The notes under the pieces: generated by a model
What the model was told of the DNA's origin: nothing
The model's input: the letters and a program-made list of their open reading frames with translations, nothing else
Databases searched by the model: none
Part shown: piece by piece, positions 33,719-43,323 of the stretch
Layout of the letters: each line of letters begins with the position of its first letter
How positions within the stretch are numbered: position 1 is the stretch's first letter
Assembly (NCBI GenBank): GCA_024636015.1
Contig: JAGXHU010000068.1
Span: 1 to 45,961 of the forward strand
Origin: Halothiobacillus sp.
Lineage (GTDB): Bacteria > Pseudomonadota > Gammaproteobacteria > Halothiobacillales > Halothiobacillaceae
DNA: 45,961 bases
Direction: 5' to 3'
Position numbers and translations under genes: made by a program

Positions 33719-34624
33719 TCAGGACGGCGTTTTACCAAAGTGCTCAGCCAACCGGGCAAGCTTTTCTTCCAAGCTCAATTTGGGCTCCGCGGCCGCCGAT
33801 TTTTCTCGTTCAACCGAGGGGCGCACGGGCGCGCTTGCTGGCCGACGCCCGGCTTGGTCGCCTCTGGGGCGCGATCGCTCACTCTTGGACCGGGGTGGGC
33901 GGGTATTTGGCGCAGGATTGCTCGCCACCTGATCAATACCGGCATCCTGCGCAACAGGAACACCAATTTCGGTCGAGGTTTGCGGCGAGCGCTTCTTGAA
34001 GGGTCGTTTGCTCCGTGCGGGACGGGGCATTGGCTCGCCATCAGGACCCAATTCACCCGTCTCGCCAGTCGGCGGGTTCTGCGCCGCACGCTGAGCAGCA
34101 CGTTGCTGCTGTATCGCGATGATTTGCGCCTTGGCATATTCTCGCGCCTTTTCATCCACTTCATCGGCGGCCTCACCGCTCAGGGTAATCCTGTGCGTGT
34201 TGTTGACCATGCCGTAGTGATAAGAAAGTCGTGAGGTATAAAACTTGATGCCGGTACGAATGGCCTGACTGTTCAAGCCTTCGAGCGCCTCTGGGCGGTT
34301 GGCCAGAATTTGCTGCAACGTACCGATCGCCAAGGGCTTGACGGCGCGGGGGTCATTGAAGAATGCCTGCGGCCATGCAATCACCAAACGGGCCACAACG
34401 GCCTGAGGTGCAATTCGTTTTTTGGGTGCCTGTGGTTCGGGCGCTTCGGTTGCCACATCCGTGCCGTCCTGCGCCACCGGCGTCGACGAAAGGTCGCCAG
34501 AACCTTCTTCGGGCTCAATCGTTGAGGCAAGCGGCTCCGTGGGCTCGATCACGCGTATATCGGAAACCGGAACGGTGGCCTGAGTGGCATCGTCAACGGG
34601 CGGGCGGGGGGATTGCTCGGTCAT
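33719..34624 (-). CDS. ProQ/FinO family RNA chaperone with long disordered tails
   Basis: A 301-residue RNA-binding protein. The ProQ/FinO domain runs from about residue 75 to 185 and is seen in RLVIAWPQAFFNDPRAVKPL, AIGTLQQILANRPEALEGLN and FYTSRLSYHYGMVNN. Before it is an acidic Pro/Thr/Glu-rich tail, after it a basic Arg/Pro-rich tail (RPARSKRPFKKRSP), ending in LEEKLARLAEHFGKTPS. Such proteins bind structured sRNAs and mRNA 3' ends. It lacks the E. coli ProQ Tudor-like C-terminal domain as far as I can see. ATG at 34624 is chosen over a TTG two codons earlier. Confidence 0.87.
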   Translation of the reverse strand: MTEQSPRPPVDDATQATVPVSDIRVIEPTEPLASTIEPEEGSGDLSSTPVAQDGTDVATEAPEPQAPKKRIAPQAVVARLVIAWPQAFFNDPRAVKPLAIGTLQQILANRPEALEGLNSQAIRTGIKFYTSRLSYHYGMVNNTHRITLSGEAADEVDEKAREYAKAQIIAIQQQRAAQRAAQNPPTGETGELGPDGEPMPRPARSKRPFKKRSPQTSTEIGVPVAQDAGIDQVASNPAPNTRPPRSKSERSRPRGDQAGRRPASAPVRPSVEREKSAAAEPKLSLEEKLARLAEHFGKTPS

Positions 34625-34667
34625 ATTCAAACGCTACAGGCCAAAACAGATAGATCAGACGCGCAGC

Positions 34668-35192
34668 TTACCGGTTTAGCAGGCCATACACCACATCGGA
34701 AACAACCTTGCCCGCGATATTGGCAATCACTACGTCCGGCCCGACCCGATAATAGCGATATCCGGGCGGCAGCGGCTGTAGACCGATCACCAGCTCACGC
34801 GGCAAGGGCTCATAAGGATACGCAGGCGGCCAGTGCTCACCCCGCTCCAGCCGCCGGGCCTGGCCGGGCGGCATGTGCCGATAACGCTCACCCTCGTGAT
34901 GGCGACGATACCAATCATTGATATAAAGCTGCTCGCGGGTGGTGATCTGGTAATGATCCCGCCGCTCATGACGGCGTTCGTCTTCCCGATGGTCGGCCCG
35001 ATACTCCCGCTGATCGCCTCGATCGCCTCGATCACGGTACCCTTCATCGCGATCATGATGCCGATCGCGATGATCGTCATGTCCGCCACCGGCCCAAGGC
35101 GGTGGGTCGGCCCAAGCAACACCCAGGTTCAAGCTCAGGGCGAGGCAACCCAAGGCGGACAGTCGCAACGTATTCGCAAGATATTTGTTCAT
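34668..35192 (-). CDS. Exported CigR/RcnB-like protein
   Basis: A 174-residue exported protein. A signal peptide (LRLSALGCLALSLNLGVAWA) is followed by an extremely charged Asp/Arg/His-rich region (about residues 33-90: HDDHRDRHHDRDEGYRDR) and a conserved C-terminus with LPRELVIGLQPLPPGYRYYR and VGPDVVIANIAGKVV, the pattern of CigR and RcnB-related proteins. RcnB affects nickel/cobalt homeostasis and CigR is a Salmonella secreted regulator; the His/Asp stretch suggests metal binding, but this is inference. The start at 35192 has GAGGGG upstream. Confidence 0.83.
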   Translation of the reverse strand: MNKYLANTLRLSALGCLALSLNLGVAWADPPPWAGGGHDDHRDRHHDRDEGYRDRGDRGDQREYRADHREDERRHERRDHYQITTREQLYINDWYRRHHEGERYRHMPPGQARRLERGEHWPPAYPYEPLPRELVIGLQPLPPGYRYYRVGPDVVIANIAGKVVSDVVYGLLNR

Positions 35193-35215
35193 ACCCAACC
35201 CCTCTATCGCCAAGA

Positions 35216-35401
35216 CTAGCCCCGCACAAAATGCATGAGCAACGCCACGAAACCGACCACTACCACCAAAATCAAGATGACGTTCAACCATTCTGACTGG
35301 CTCCCCTTTCGGCTCTCGCGCATCATCTGCGCTGCCCGTGGCCAAAGGAAAACCAACATCGCCACAATCAATACGGCGGAAAGAATCTTCATCCAATCCA
35401 T
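35216..35401 (-). CDS. Small two-helix inner membrane protein
   Basis: A 61-residue protein with helices MKILSAVLIVAMLVFLW and WLNVILILVVVVGFVALLMH, joined by a charged loop (RAAQMMRESRKGSQSE). GGAG lies 7 nt before the ATG at 35401, and the gene is closely spaced (23 nt) to the CigR-like gene downstream, suggesting one transcript. The family and role are not recognised. Confidence 0.72.
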   Translation of the reverse strand: MDWMKILSAVLIVAMLVFLWPRAAQMMRESRKGSQSEWLNVILILVVVVGFVALLMHFVRG

Positions 35402-35420
35402 ACGTTCGCTCCGAGTGTGC

Positions 35421-35452
35421 CCCAAAACAAAGGCCCCGACCAGCGGAGCCTT
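35421..35452 (-). terminator. Terminator after the Bax-inhibitor-1 family gene
   Basis: On the reverse strand AAGGCTCCG-CTGGT-CGGGGCCTT, followed by TGTTTTG. The stem has one mismatch or G-T step and a short T tract. It lies between the stop of the 35484-36149 gene and the next minus-strand gene. Confidence 0.6.
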
Positions 35453-35483
35453 AACCTATTGGTCAAATGGGTGATCGCGGGGA

Positions 35484-36149
35484 TTAATCCCTGCTGGCGC
35501 CCAGGATATTCAACAAGCTGACAAAAATATTGAAGATGCTGAGATACAGACTCACCGTCATCACCAAGTAGTTATCCACGCCACCGTGAATCATCCGACC
35601 CGTGTCATACAAGATGAACCCACTCATGAGCAGGATCACCGCAGCAGACAACGCCATGGACAAGGCCGGCAGGTGAAAAAATAGATTCCCAACCATAGCC
35701 AAGAGCACGACGACCATGCCGATCATCAAAAAACCGCCCATGAAACTGAAATCACGACGCGAGATCAGGGCATAGGCTGAAAGGCCCAGGAAAATGGCGC
35801 CCGTACCGCCGAGCGCGGTCAGAACAATCTGATCGCCGCCCTGCAGGTGCAGGTAGTAATTAATGGTCGGACCCAAGCCCAGCCCCATCAGCCCGGTAAT
35901 CGCAAACACGGTCACCAGCCCCATACTGGACTGCGCTGTGCGCGGCAGGACGAACCAGATCAGCCCCATCGACCCGAACATCGCGATCAAGGAAACCATC
36001 GGCGGGAGATGCATGGCCATCGAGACGCCTGCCATTACGGCGCTGAACACCAATGTCATCGACAACATCAGATAGGTGTTGCGGATGAGTTTGTTCGTCG
36101 CCAGCAGCGACTCGCCACGCCCGATGACCGTTGAATTCTGCAGAGCCAT
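35484..36149 (-). CDS. Bax inhibitor-1/YccA family membrane protein
   Basis: A 221-residue protein with seven predicted membrane segments. N-terminal NKLIRNTYLMLSMTLVFSAV is typical of the YccA/YbhL group, as are GTGAIFLGLSAYALISRRDF and SGFILYDTGRMIHGG with its conserved Asp. YccA of E. coli binds FtsH and modulates its proteolysis; YetJ-type relatives leak calcium. Which applies here cannot be told. It stands alone, divergent from the SDR gene at 36321. Confidence 0.92.
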   Translation of the reverse strand: MALQNSTVIGRGESLLATNKLIRNTYLMLSMTLVFSAVMAGVSMAMHLPPMVSLIAMFGSMGLIWFVLPRTAQSSMGLVTVFAITGLMGLGLGPTINYYLHLQGGDQIVLTALGGTGAIFLGLSAYALISRRDFSFMGGFLMIGMVVVLLAMVGNLFFHLPALSMALSAAVILLMSGFILYDTGRMIHGGVDNYLVMTVSLYLSIFNIFVSLLNILGASRD

Positions 36150-36320
36150 AAAACAATCCTCCCAAATTTGGATGTGTCACTTCGACACCAAGTATACGCT
36201 GCTGGTTCCCCTGCGGCCACTATCCGCCCCAGCGAAACAATACCGGCCGACAACAATCCGAAAAACCGCCCGACTCGGGAATCGGCTACCATGACGGCGC
36301 GCCCACCAAGAGATTAGTCT

Positions 36321-37181
36321 ATGACCGATACGGCACCATTCTCCCGCTCCATTTTGATTACCGGCTGCTCATCGGGCATCGGTCTGGCTGTGGCGCGCGG
36401 TCTGGCGGATCGCGGCCACCAGGTGGTGGCTTCCGTTCGACAAGACAAGGATCTGGCTGCCTGGCCGCACCCCGACATTCCCGTGGTTCTACTCGATCTG
36501 AACGATGACAGCTCGATCGAATCAGGCCTGAACGAGGCACTCACCCATACCCACGGGCGGCTGGACGCCCTGTTCAACAATGGTGCCTACGGTCTGCCGG
36601 GCGCCGTTGAGGATTTATCCCGCGCCGCCCTGCGTGCCCAGTTCGAAACCAACCTGTTCGGCTGGCAAGTGCTCACCAACCGGGTCATCCCGATCATGCG
36701 CGCACAAGGTTTTGGGCGGATTATCCAGAACAGTTCCGTGCTCGGCATTGCCGCCTTGTCGTTTCGCGGGGCCTACGTTGCAAGCAAATTTGCGCTGGAA
36801 GGTTTAAGCGATACCCTGCGTCAGGAGCTTTACGGAACAGGGATCGATGTCTGCCTTATCGAACCCGGACCGATTGAGTCCCGCTTTCGCGCCAATGCGC
36901 TGACTGCGCTGCATCACTATATAGATGTTGAAAACTCGGTCCATGCCGCCAGCTACCAAAAGCAACTGGCAAGACTGCACAAACCTGGCCCGGCCGCGCC
37001 CTTTACGCTGCCGCCGGAAGCCGTGCTCAAACGCGTTATTCACGCGCTGGAATCGCCCCGACCCAAGGCGCGCTACCCCGTCACCTTCCCCACCTACCTA
37101 TTTGCTGCGCTGCGTCGATTGCTTCCCACGCGCTGGATGGATCGTGTGCTTATGGCCGCATCCGGTGGCGGCAAGCGTTAA
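36321..37181 (+). CDS. SDR family oxidoreductase
   Basis: A 286-residue classical short-chain dehydrogenase. The cofactor motif is ITGCSSGIGLAVA (Gly at 15, 19, 21), NNGAYG stands for the NAG motif, a Ser follows in QNSSVLG, and the catalytic pair is YVASK (Tyr152, Lys156), followed by PGPIES. The substrate cannot be predicted; the layout resembles the enzymes annotated as YbbO-like, which reduce aldehydes or retinal. cls starts 4 nt after its stop, so the two are one operon. Confidence 0.88.
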   Translation: MTDTAPFSRSILITGCSSGIGLAVARGLADRGHQVVASVRQDKDLAAWPHPDIPVVLLDLNDDSSIESGLNEALTHTHGRLDALFNNGAYGLPGAVEDLSRAALRAQFETNLFGWQVLTNRVIPIMRAQGFGRIIQNSSVLGIAALSFRGAYVASKFALEGLSDTLRQELYGTGIDVCLIEPGPIESRFRANALTALHHYIDVENSVHAASYQKQLARLHKPGPAAPFTLPPEAVLKRVIHALESPRPKARYPVTFPTYLFAALRRLLPTRWMDRVLMAASGGGKR

Positions 37182-37185
37182 CGAC

Positions 37186-38631
37186 ATGCTGGAACTCCTC
37201 GACCTGCAACACACGAATTGGGCGGCCACCTATGTCCTGGTGGAGTGGATGATCCGCCTCTCCGCCCTGATGATCATTCCGCTGCGCCGACCACCATCGG
37301 CCGCCACCGCCTGGTTGCTGCTGATTTTTTTCCAGCCGCTTTTGGGCGGGACGTTCTATCTTTTTGTCGGGCGCCCGCGTGTATCGCGCGCCCGACAGCA
37401 CAAAATAGACACCCTGGAAAAAGCACTCGCGCCCAATCTGAAACACCTGCAACAGCAGCAGGCATGGCATAGCCGCACCGTCCTTCCCGATCGATTACAG
37501 CCGGTTGCTCAACTGGCCAGATACTGGAGCGTCTTCCCTGAGTTTGGCGGCAATTCGGTTCAGTTACTGGAAACCGTACCGGCATTTCGCACACAATTGC
37601 TGAAGGATATTGCATCCGCCCAGCACTCGATTCATATACTGTTTTATATTGCCGCCCGAGATACGGCTACCGAGCCGATATTCGCTGCGCTGATCCAGTC
37701 GGCGCAACGGGGCATCGAAGTTCGACTGATCGTCGATGACTTTGGTAGCCGGGAATTCATGAAACCCTTGTTGGCGCTTGAAGCACATGGGATTCGGGTC
37801 GCGCGCGCCTTCCCGCGCAGCAAACTCCCCCACAAGGCTGCCCGGTTTGACCTGCGAAACCATCGCAAGCTGATCATCATCGATGGCGTTTCGGGCTACG
37901 CCGGATCGATGAACCTGATCCGGCCGGATAATCAACCCAATATTGTGTATGAAGACATCATGTTACGCCTGCAAGGCCCAGTCGTTCTGGAATTGCAGAC
38001 CGTGTTTGCCGGGGATTGGTACATCGAGCGCAACGTCATGCTGACCGGCAATCAATACTTTCCCGTCCCTGTCGCGGCCGGGAAGGAGGTCTGTATTGGG
38101 CTGCCCAGCGGACCGGAGTATCCAGATCCGGTCCAGCAGCAACTGCTGCTTTCCCTGATTCATGTCAGTATCGATTCGATCCGGATTGTCACCCCCTATT
38201 TCGTGCCGGACGAACCCACGCTCATCGCCTTGAAAACAGCCGCCCAGCGCGGGGTTGAGGTGGAACTGATCCTCTCCGAACGACTGGATCAACAGCTGGT
38301 GCAATGGGCACAGGAATCCTATTACGCGGAATTGCTGGAGATCGGCGTGATCATCCGCCGTTACCCCACGTTTTTCCTGCACACCAAGTTTGCCCTTTTC
38401 GATGAAAGCATCTCATTGATCGGCAGTGCCAACCTGGATGTGCGGTCCTCGCTCATCAACGCCGAACTGGGTCTGCTATTTTACGCACCCGGCACGGCCG
38501 ATATGCTGCGGCGATTGTTGGAACGCTACCGGGAAACGGCCATGACGCTGGACATCGAGACCTGGGCGCAACAAAGTCGGATGGCTACCTTGCGTCAAAA
38601 TATTGCCCGGTTAACCACCCCGTTACTGTAA
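37186..38631 (+). CDS. cls: Cardiolipin synthase (PLD type)
   Basis: Joins two phosphatidylglycerols, or PG with another phospholipid, to make cardiolipin in the inner membrane. The 481-residue product has two N-terminal membrane segments (WMIRLSALMIIPL and TAWLLLIFFQPLLGGTFYLF) and two HKD motifs, NHRKLIIID (His226) and LHTKFALFD (His399), the second with IGSANLDVRSS after it. The start at 37186 lies 4 nt past the SDR stop; the longer frame back to 36925 lies inside the SDR gene. Together with cfa it points to active membrane lipid remodelling. Confidence 0.94.
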   Translation: MLELLDLQHTNWAATYVLVEWMIRLSALMIIPLRRPPSAATAWLLLIFFQPLLGGTFYLFVGRPRVSRARQHKIDTLEKALAPNLKHLQQQQAWHSRTVLPDRLQPVAQLARYWSVFPEFGGNSVQLLETVPAFRTQLLKDIASAQHSIHILFYIAARDTATEPIFAALIQSAQRGIEVRLIVDDFGSREFMKPLLALEAHGIRVARAFPRSKLPHKAARFDLRNHRKLIIIDGVSGYAGSMNLIRPDNQPNIVYEDIMLRLQGPVVLELQTVFAGDWYIERNVMLTGNQYFPVPVAAGKEVCIGLPSGPEYPDPVQQQLLLSLIHVSIDSIRIVTPYFVPDEPTLIALKTAAQRGVEVELILSERLDQQLVQWAQESYYAELLEIGVIIRRYPTFFLHTKFALFDESISLIGSANLDVRSSLINAELGLLFYAPGTADMLRRLLERYRETAMTLDIETWAQQSRMATLRQNIARLTTPLL

Positions 38632-38731
38632 CAGCGACATTCGCGCCGACCAATGCACCCGGGCTATCGCGCATGCGCGCTGAATTCCCTACCAATCAAT
38701 CCGACAACAAAACCCTATTTCCCGGGGGATT

Positions 38732-38761
38732 TTGGCACTGAACGCGATAACTGGTTAGTAT
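38732..38761 (+). promoter_or_regulatory. Candidate sigma-70 promoter in the cls-ompA-lipoprotein spacer
   Basis: TTGGCA (38732-38737) and TAGTAT (38756-38761) are separated by 18 nt, giving 5/6 and 4/6 matches to the -35 and -10 boxes. The leader would then be about 200 nt long. The whole 335-nt space (38632-38966) contains no gene I can support; it has a short tandem duplication of ATGGTCTA near 38922-38940. Confidence 0.35.
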
Positions 38762-38966
38762 TGTGCTGCAGAGGCTAATCCGCTGACCTGTGACAGGGCT
38801 CTGGTCGCTCTCAGAGCGGGCATGTGATGTCATCACCCCCGTAACCGCCCGATCAAACCCGAGCGGCGGCGACAGGAACGGCAGATCAAAACGCATGAAC
38901 ACCTGGGCCAAATGGTCTAATGGTCTAATGGATAGAGACGTAACTTTTACTGGGAGTGTGATAAAT

Positions 38967-39626
38967 ATGAACAAAGTCGTAATGATGGGCGTAATCGCCA
39001 CAATGACCGTATTCGCGACAGGCTGTGCTCAAAACCCCTACCAGGGCGAATATGGCAAGACCGCCACCGGCGCCACAGTAGGCGCAGGCGCGGGCGCCTT
39101 GCTGGGTAACCTCGTTGCCGGGAGAGGAAACAAAACAGGCGGCACCCTGATCGGCGCAGCCGTTGGCGCCGGTGTCGGCGGCCTGATCGGCAACCAGATG
39201 GACAAGCAGTCTGCGCAATTGCAGCAGCAAATGGCCAGTTCCGGCGTGCAGGTGCAGCGCCAAGGCGATGGCATTCACCTGCAAGCGCCGGAAGCCATTA
39301 CCTTCAATACCAATAGCGCGACGCTCAAACCCCAATTCCAGTCGGTCCTTCAGCAACTGGCTCAAAGTATCAATCAATATCCGGGCACCATCGTGCGTGT
39401 AGAAGGCAATACCGATTCCCGCGGTTCGGCCACCTACAATCAACAGCTCTCCGAGAACCGGGCGCAGAGCGTGGCGAGTTACCTCGCACAGTCTGGTGTC
39501 GCCAACAATCGCATCCAGGCCATCGGCTATGGCATGACCCGCCCGATTGCCAGCAATGCCACCGCGCAAGGTCGCGCGCAAAATCGCCGCGTTGATATCC
39601 TGATCGTCCCCGCCCAAGGGCAATAA
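38967..39626 (+). CDS. OmpA-family peptidoglycan-binding lipoprotein with glycine zipper
   Basis: A 219-residue outer membrane lipoprotein. The lipobox FATGC places the lipidated Cys at residue 20. A glycine-zipper region follows (GATVGAGAGALLGNLVAG and GAAVGAGVGGLIGNQMD), then an OmpA C-terminal domain with ITFNTNSATLKPQFQ, VEGNTDSRGSATYNQ and SENRAQSVASYL. It should tether the outer membrane to peptidoglycan, as YiaD does. The start at 38967 has GGGAG 10 nt upstream; the longer frame to 38790 has no signal. A strong terminator follows at 39682. Confidence 0.93.
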   Translation: MNKVVMMGVIATMTVFATGCAQNPYQGEYGKTATGATVGAGAGALLGNLVAGRGNKTGGTLIGAAVGAGVGGLIGNQMDKQSAQLQQQMASSGVQVQRQGDGIHLQAPEAITFNTNSATLKPQFQSVLQQLAQSINQYPGTIVRVEGNTDSRGSATYNQQLSENRAQSVASYLAQSGVANNRIQAIGYGMTRPIASNATAQGRAQNRRVDILIVPAQGQ

Positions 39627-39681
39627 CCCCCTCGGGGCATCGTCGCGCGGGGCGTAGAACCTACGCAGGCCGCGCCATCGA

Positions 39682-39718
39682 AACGATACGTCGGTACCCA
39701 CGGACGTATCGTTTTTTT
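39682..39718 (+). terminator. Rho-independent terminator of the OmpA-family lipoprotein gene
   Basis: The 11-bp perfect stem AACGATACGTC/GACGTATCGTT encloses a 10-nt loop and is followed by a seven-T run (39712-39718). It begins 55 nt after the stop codon. Confidence 0.92.
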
Positions 39719-39843
39719 ATGGTGCCATCCCGCATAACGGGCGTGCCGAACACCCCGGATTAGCCTAAACTCACTGAATCAAACACCCGGGGAGCACCTA
39801 TGCCCCGGGGGTACCGTGCCACAAAAACGGATAGTGATGGATC

Positions 39844-42800
39844 ATGCCCCATACCCTGAAAACCCCACCCGATCATGACGCGGCCCGCCTGGCGATACTC
39901 CACGAATTAGCGATCCTCGATACCCCCGATGAGTCGATATACGACCGAATCACGCTGCTTGTCCAACAGGTATTCAACGCACCGATTGCGGTAATTTCCT
40001 TCACGGATCGGGATCGACACTGGTTCAAATCGGTTCGGGGACTGCCCCAGAAAGACCTGCCATCCGACCAGTTCATCTGTGCCCCCACCTGGGCCGAGCT
40101 CGATCCCCCGTTCGTCATTCTCGATACACACCAAGACCCACGCACGCAAAGCAGCCCCCTGGTTGTGGGGACACCGGCCGTTCGTTTTTACGCGGGAATG
40201 CCGCTCAGCCTCGATGAGCGTTACGCCGTCGGAACCCTTTGCCTCATGGACACGCAACCCCGGAACTGGTCATCCGACGAGCAGGGATTGCTTGAACACT
40301 TTTCGGGACTGGTGGCCGACCTCCTGCAGAAACGCCTTGACCGCCAGCGACTGTTTCTCCGGGAAGCCGAACACATCCACACGGATATCGAACTCAATGC
40401 CATTCTGCAAACGGCGGCCATCGGCATCGTGCGCATCGACGAACAGGGCGTGATCGAATCCATCAACCCCAGTGTCACCCGCATGTTCGGCTACGCCCCG
40501 ACAGAACTCATTGGGCAGAATGTGTCGCGCCTCATGCCGGAACCCTGGCGTTCGGCCCACAATGGCTATCTCGCCCAATTTCTGGCCGAACGCCAACCAA
40601 AGGTCATTGGCATTGGCCGCAAAGTCGTGGGGCTTCGTGCCGATGGCAGCATTTTCCCCCTGCAATTGGCCGTCAACGAAATACGTACCCAGGGGTACAG
40701 TCGATTTGTCGGGTTCATCACCGATCTCAGTGCCATTGAACAGGCCGAATCCGCCCTGGAAACAGAGCGTGCCTTATTACGTTCGATTATTGACAGTATT
40801 AGCCACCCGATGGCCACCGTGGACGCACAAGGGCGGCTCATGCTCGTGAACCAAGCCTTCGCACAACTGGTCGGTGCGAAGGCCGAACAGATGATTGGCC
40901 ACTCATCCGACGCGTTTTTGCCCGCCGAGGCCATCCCCCTCAACCGCGACGCCAATCAACAGGTTCTGTCGACCGGAAACACCACCGCCCTACGAACGCC
41001 CATGACCCTGAACGGACAGGTTCATATTTTCGAAACAACGAAAACCCCGCTGCGCGACGCACAGGGCGCCATCGTTGGCGTCGTCACCGTCGCGCAAGAC
41101 ACCACCCAACTCAACCGACTGGCCGAACAATTAAAACAGGGCGAGCACCTCCGTAGCCTGGGCGAACGATTTGCGCTCCTGGGGTTCTGGTCGCTGGAAT
41201 TCGGTCAGGAGCACATGGAGATCAGCCCGGGATTTGCCCAACTGCTGGGCCTGCCGGAAGGCACACAGCAGTTAGCCCACTCGACTTTGCGGGCCCTGAT
41301 CGCCCCCACCCATCACGAGCCGATCAATCAGGAAATTGCGGCGGCCAGCACAGAGCACCGTCCCTTCCGCTTTGATTATGCATTGGCCAACCCATCCCTG
41401 AACACCCCCCAAACCACCCGGTGGTTACGGGCGCGCGGCAACATCGAACGCGCCCCCGATGGAACGGCCGTCCGATTAATCGGCATCACCCAGGATGTCA
41501 CCGAAGAAATCAACGCCCGGCAACGGGTGGACCGACAGCGTCATTTACTCAACGGCTTGAATGAAGCCGTACAGGCCTTTATGGCCAGCGTGGATACGTC
41601 AGACGTCTGGCAACAAATGCTCGACCACCTGCTGATGCTCACCAAAGCCGACTTCGGATTCCTGGGCGAAGTGATTCACGGGGAAGATCACAGTCGTTGC
41701 CTAAAAATCCACGCCATCACTAATTTATCCTGGAATGAAGAGTCCGACGCCTTGTACGCCCGCGTTCTGGCTGGCGACATGATGTTCTGCAATCCAAACA
41801 ACTTGATTGGTGCCGTGATGCAAACGGGCGCGGTCGTCGTCACCCACGATGTGATGAGCGATCCCCGGAGCGGCGGCTTTCCCCCGGGCCACCCCCCACT
41901 CAGCAATTATTTGGCCATCCCGCTGTATCAGGGCACGGAGCTCGTGGGCGTGGTGGCCATCGCCAATCGTCCCGAAGGCGTCAGCCTGGAGCTCGCCGAG
42001 TTCCTCGCACCCTTCACCAACACCTACGCGATCATGATCGCCAATTATCGGCAACATATCGTGCAGCAACGCTTTGAGACCGCCCTGATTGCGAGCAAGG
42101 AGCAGGCCGAGCAAGCCAATCGAGGAAAATCAGAATTTTTATCCAGCATGTCGCACGAATTACGGACCCCGCTCAATGCCATTCTGGGCTTTGCTCAACT
42201 GATGGCCGCGAGCCGCAAGGAACCCCTCAGCGACAAGCAGCGTGGGTTTGTTGAGCACATCCTGAAGGCCGGACAACATCTGTTAAGCCTCGTCAATGAC
42301 GTACTCAATCTGGCGAAAATCGAAGCCGGTGAGCTGAGCCTGTCTTTAGAGCCCATCCCGCTGGAGCAACTGCTGACCGACCCCCTGTTAATGGTGAACG
42401 ACATGGCCAAAAATACCGCCGTCACCCTCCACAATGAGGTCCACGGTGCCGATCTGGGCATCGTATGCGTCGACCTGACGCGGGCCAAGCAAATCCTCAT
42501 GAATCTGCTCTCCAACGCCATCAAGTACAACCGTACCGGCGGACACGTCACCGTGCGAACCCTACCGCTGCAGCGCAAAGATGATGGCCAACCGCTGTGG
42601 GGCCTTGCCATACAAGACACCGGTGTCGGTATTCCCAAAAGCAAGCAACATCGTTTGTTTCGTCCGTTTGAGCGACTGGGGCAGGAAAGCAGCAATATTG
42701 ACGGTTCCGGGATTGGTTTGATGATCTCCAAGCAGATCGTCGAGCAAATGGGCGGGCTGATTGAGTTTGATAGCGAGGAAGGCGTGGGGTCCACTTTTTC

Positions 42801-43323
42801 CGTTTTCTGGCCCGCCGTCATCCCGGGGCATCCCACCCACTGTCTCGAGGAATCAAACCGCGCCCTGCCCACAGAAACCAATACAGCGACGGATACGGGC
42901 TCAACAGGGGCCGACAAAATCCAGCTGCGGTTGCTCTATGTCGAAGACAATCCGGCCAATAGCGATCTCATGCGCGATATCATCGATGATCGGGACGATA
43001 CCGAACTCCTGCTGGCAAACACAGGGGAACGCGGCCTGGAGCTCACCCTGAGCACCCAACCGGATTTGATTCTGATGGACATCAACCTCCCCGGTATTTC
43101 CGGACAGCAGGCGGCAGCCCGCCTCAAAAAGTGGAGCGATACGAAACATATTCCGATTATCGCGCTGTCGGCCGATGCGACTGCCCCCATGATGCGGTCG
43201 GCGGAGGCCTCGGGCCTGTTTGCCCGGTACCTCACCAAACCCTTGAACCTAGCCGAACTCAACCAGCTTCTCGATGAACACATCGCCCTGAAACAGCAGG
43301 CCGCACCGGAGTCGCCGTCATGA
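39844..43323 (+). CDS. Soluble hybrid sensor histidine kinase (GAF-PAS-PAS-PAS-GAF-HisKA-HATPase-REC)
   Basis: An 1159-residue signalling kinase without membrane segments, so it probably senses cytoplasmic signals. Domains in order: GAF (about 20-165), PAS (186-300, with IGIVRIDEQGVIESINPSV), PAS (310-425), PAS (445-560), GAF (580-715), HisKA with SMSHELRTPLNAILG (His771), HATPase with LLSNAIKYNRTGG, IQDTGVGIPK and GSGIGLMISKQI, and a receiver with LILMDINLPG (Asp1079). The second gene, a REC-EAL protein, overlaps by 4 nt and is the likely phosphotransfer partner. The ligand is unknown. The region 39719-39843 should hold the promoter; I see no clear boxes. Confidence 0.92.
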   Translation: MPHTLKTPPDHDAARLAILHELAILDTPDESIYDRITLLVQQVFNAPIAVISFTDRDRHWFKSVRGLPQKDLPSDQFICAPTWAELDPPFVILDTHQDPRTQSSPLVVGTPAVRFYAGMPLSLDERYAVGTLCLMDTQPRNWSSDEQGLLEHFSGLVADLLQKRLDRQRLFLREAEHIHTDIELNAILQTAAIGIVRIDEQGVIESINPSVTRMFGYAPTELIGQNVSRLMPEPWRSAHNGYLAQFLAERQPKVIGIGRKVVGLRADGSIFPLQLAVNEIRTQGYSRFVGFITDLSAIEQAESALETERALLRSIIDSISHPMATVDAQGRLMLVNQAFAQLVGAKAEQMIGHSSDAFLPAEAIPLNRDANQQVLSTGNTTALRTPMTLNGQVHIFETTKTPLRDAQGAIVGVVTVAQDTTQLNRLAEQLKQGEHLRSLGERFALLGFWSLEFGQEHMEISPGFAQLLGLPEGTQQLAHSTLRALIAPTHHEPINQEIAAASTEHRPFRFDYALANPSLNTPQTTRWLRARGNIERAPDGTAVRLIGITQDVTEEINARQRVDRQRHLLNGLNEAVQAFMASVDTSDVWQQMLDHLLMLTKADFGFLGEVIHGEDHSRCLKIHAITNLSWNEESDALYARVLAGDMMFCNPNNLIGAVMQTGAVVVTHDVMSDPRSGGFPPGHPPLSNYLAIPLYQGTELVGVVAIANRPEGVSLELAEFLAPFTNTYAIMIANYRQHIVQQRFETALIASKEQAEQANRGKSEFLSSMSHELRTPLNAILGFAQLMAASRKEPLSDKQRGFVEHILKAGQHLLSLVNDVLNLAKIEAGELSLSLEPIPLEQLLTDPLLMVNDMAKNTAVTLHNEVHGADLGIVCVDLTRAKQILMNLLSNAIKYNRTGGHVTVRTLPLQRKDDGQPLWGLAIQDTGVGIPKSKQHRLFRPFERLGQESSNIDGSGIGLMISKQIVEQMGGLIEFDSEEGVGSTFSVFWPAVIPGHPTHCLEESNRALPTETNTATDTGSTGADKIQLRLLYVEDNPANSDLMRDIIDDRDDTELLLANTGERGLELTLSTQPDLILMDINLPGISGQQAAARLKKWSDTKHIPIIALSADATAPMMRSAEASGLFARYLTKPLNLAELNQLLDEHIALKQQAAPESPS

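Noticed and set aside
38922..38940. Tandem ATGGTCTA repeat
   Set aside because: Only two copies, too short to call a regulatory or variable repeat.
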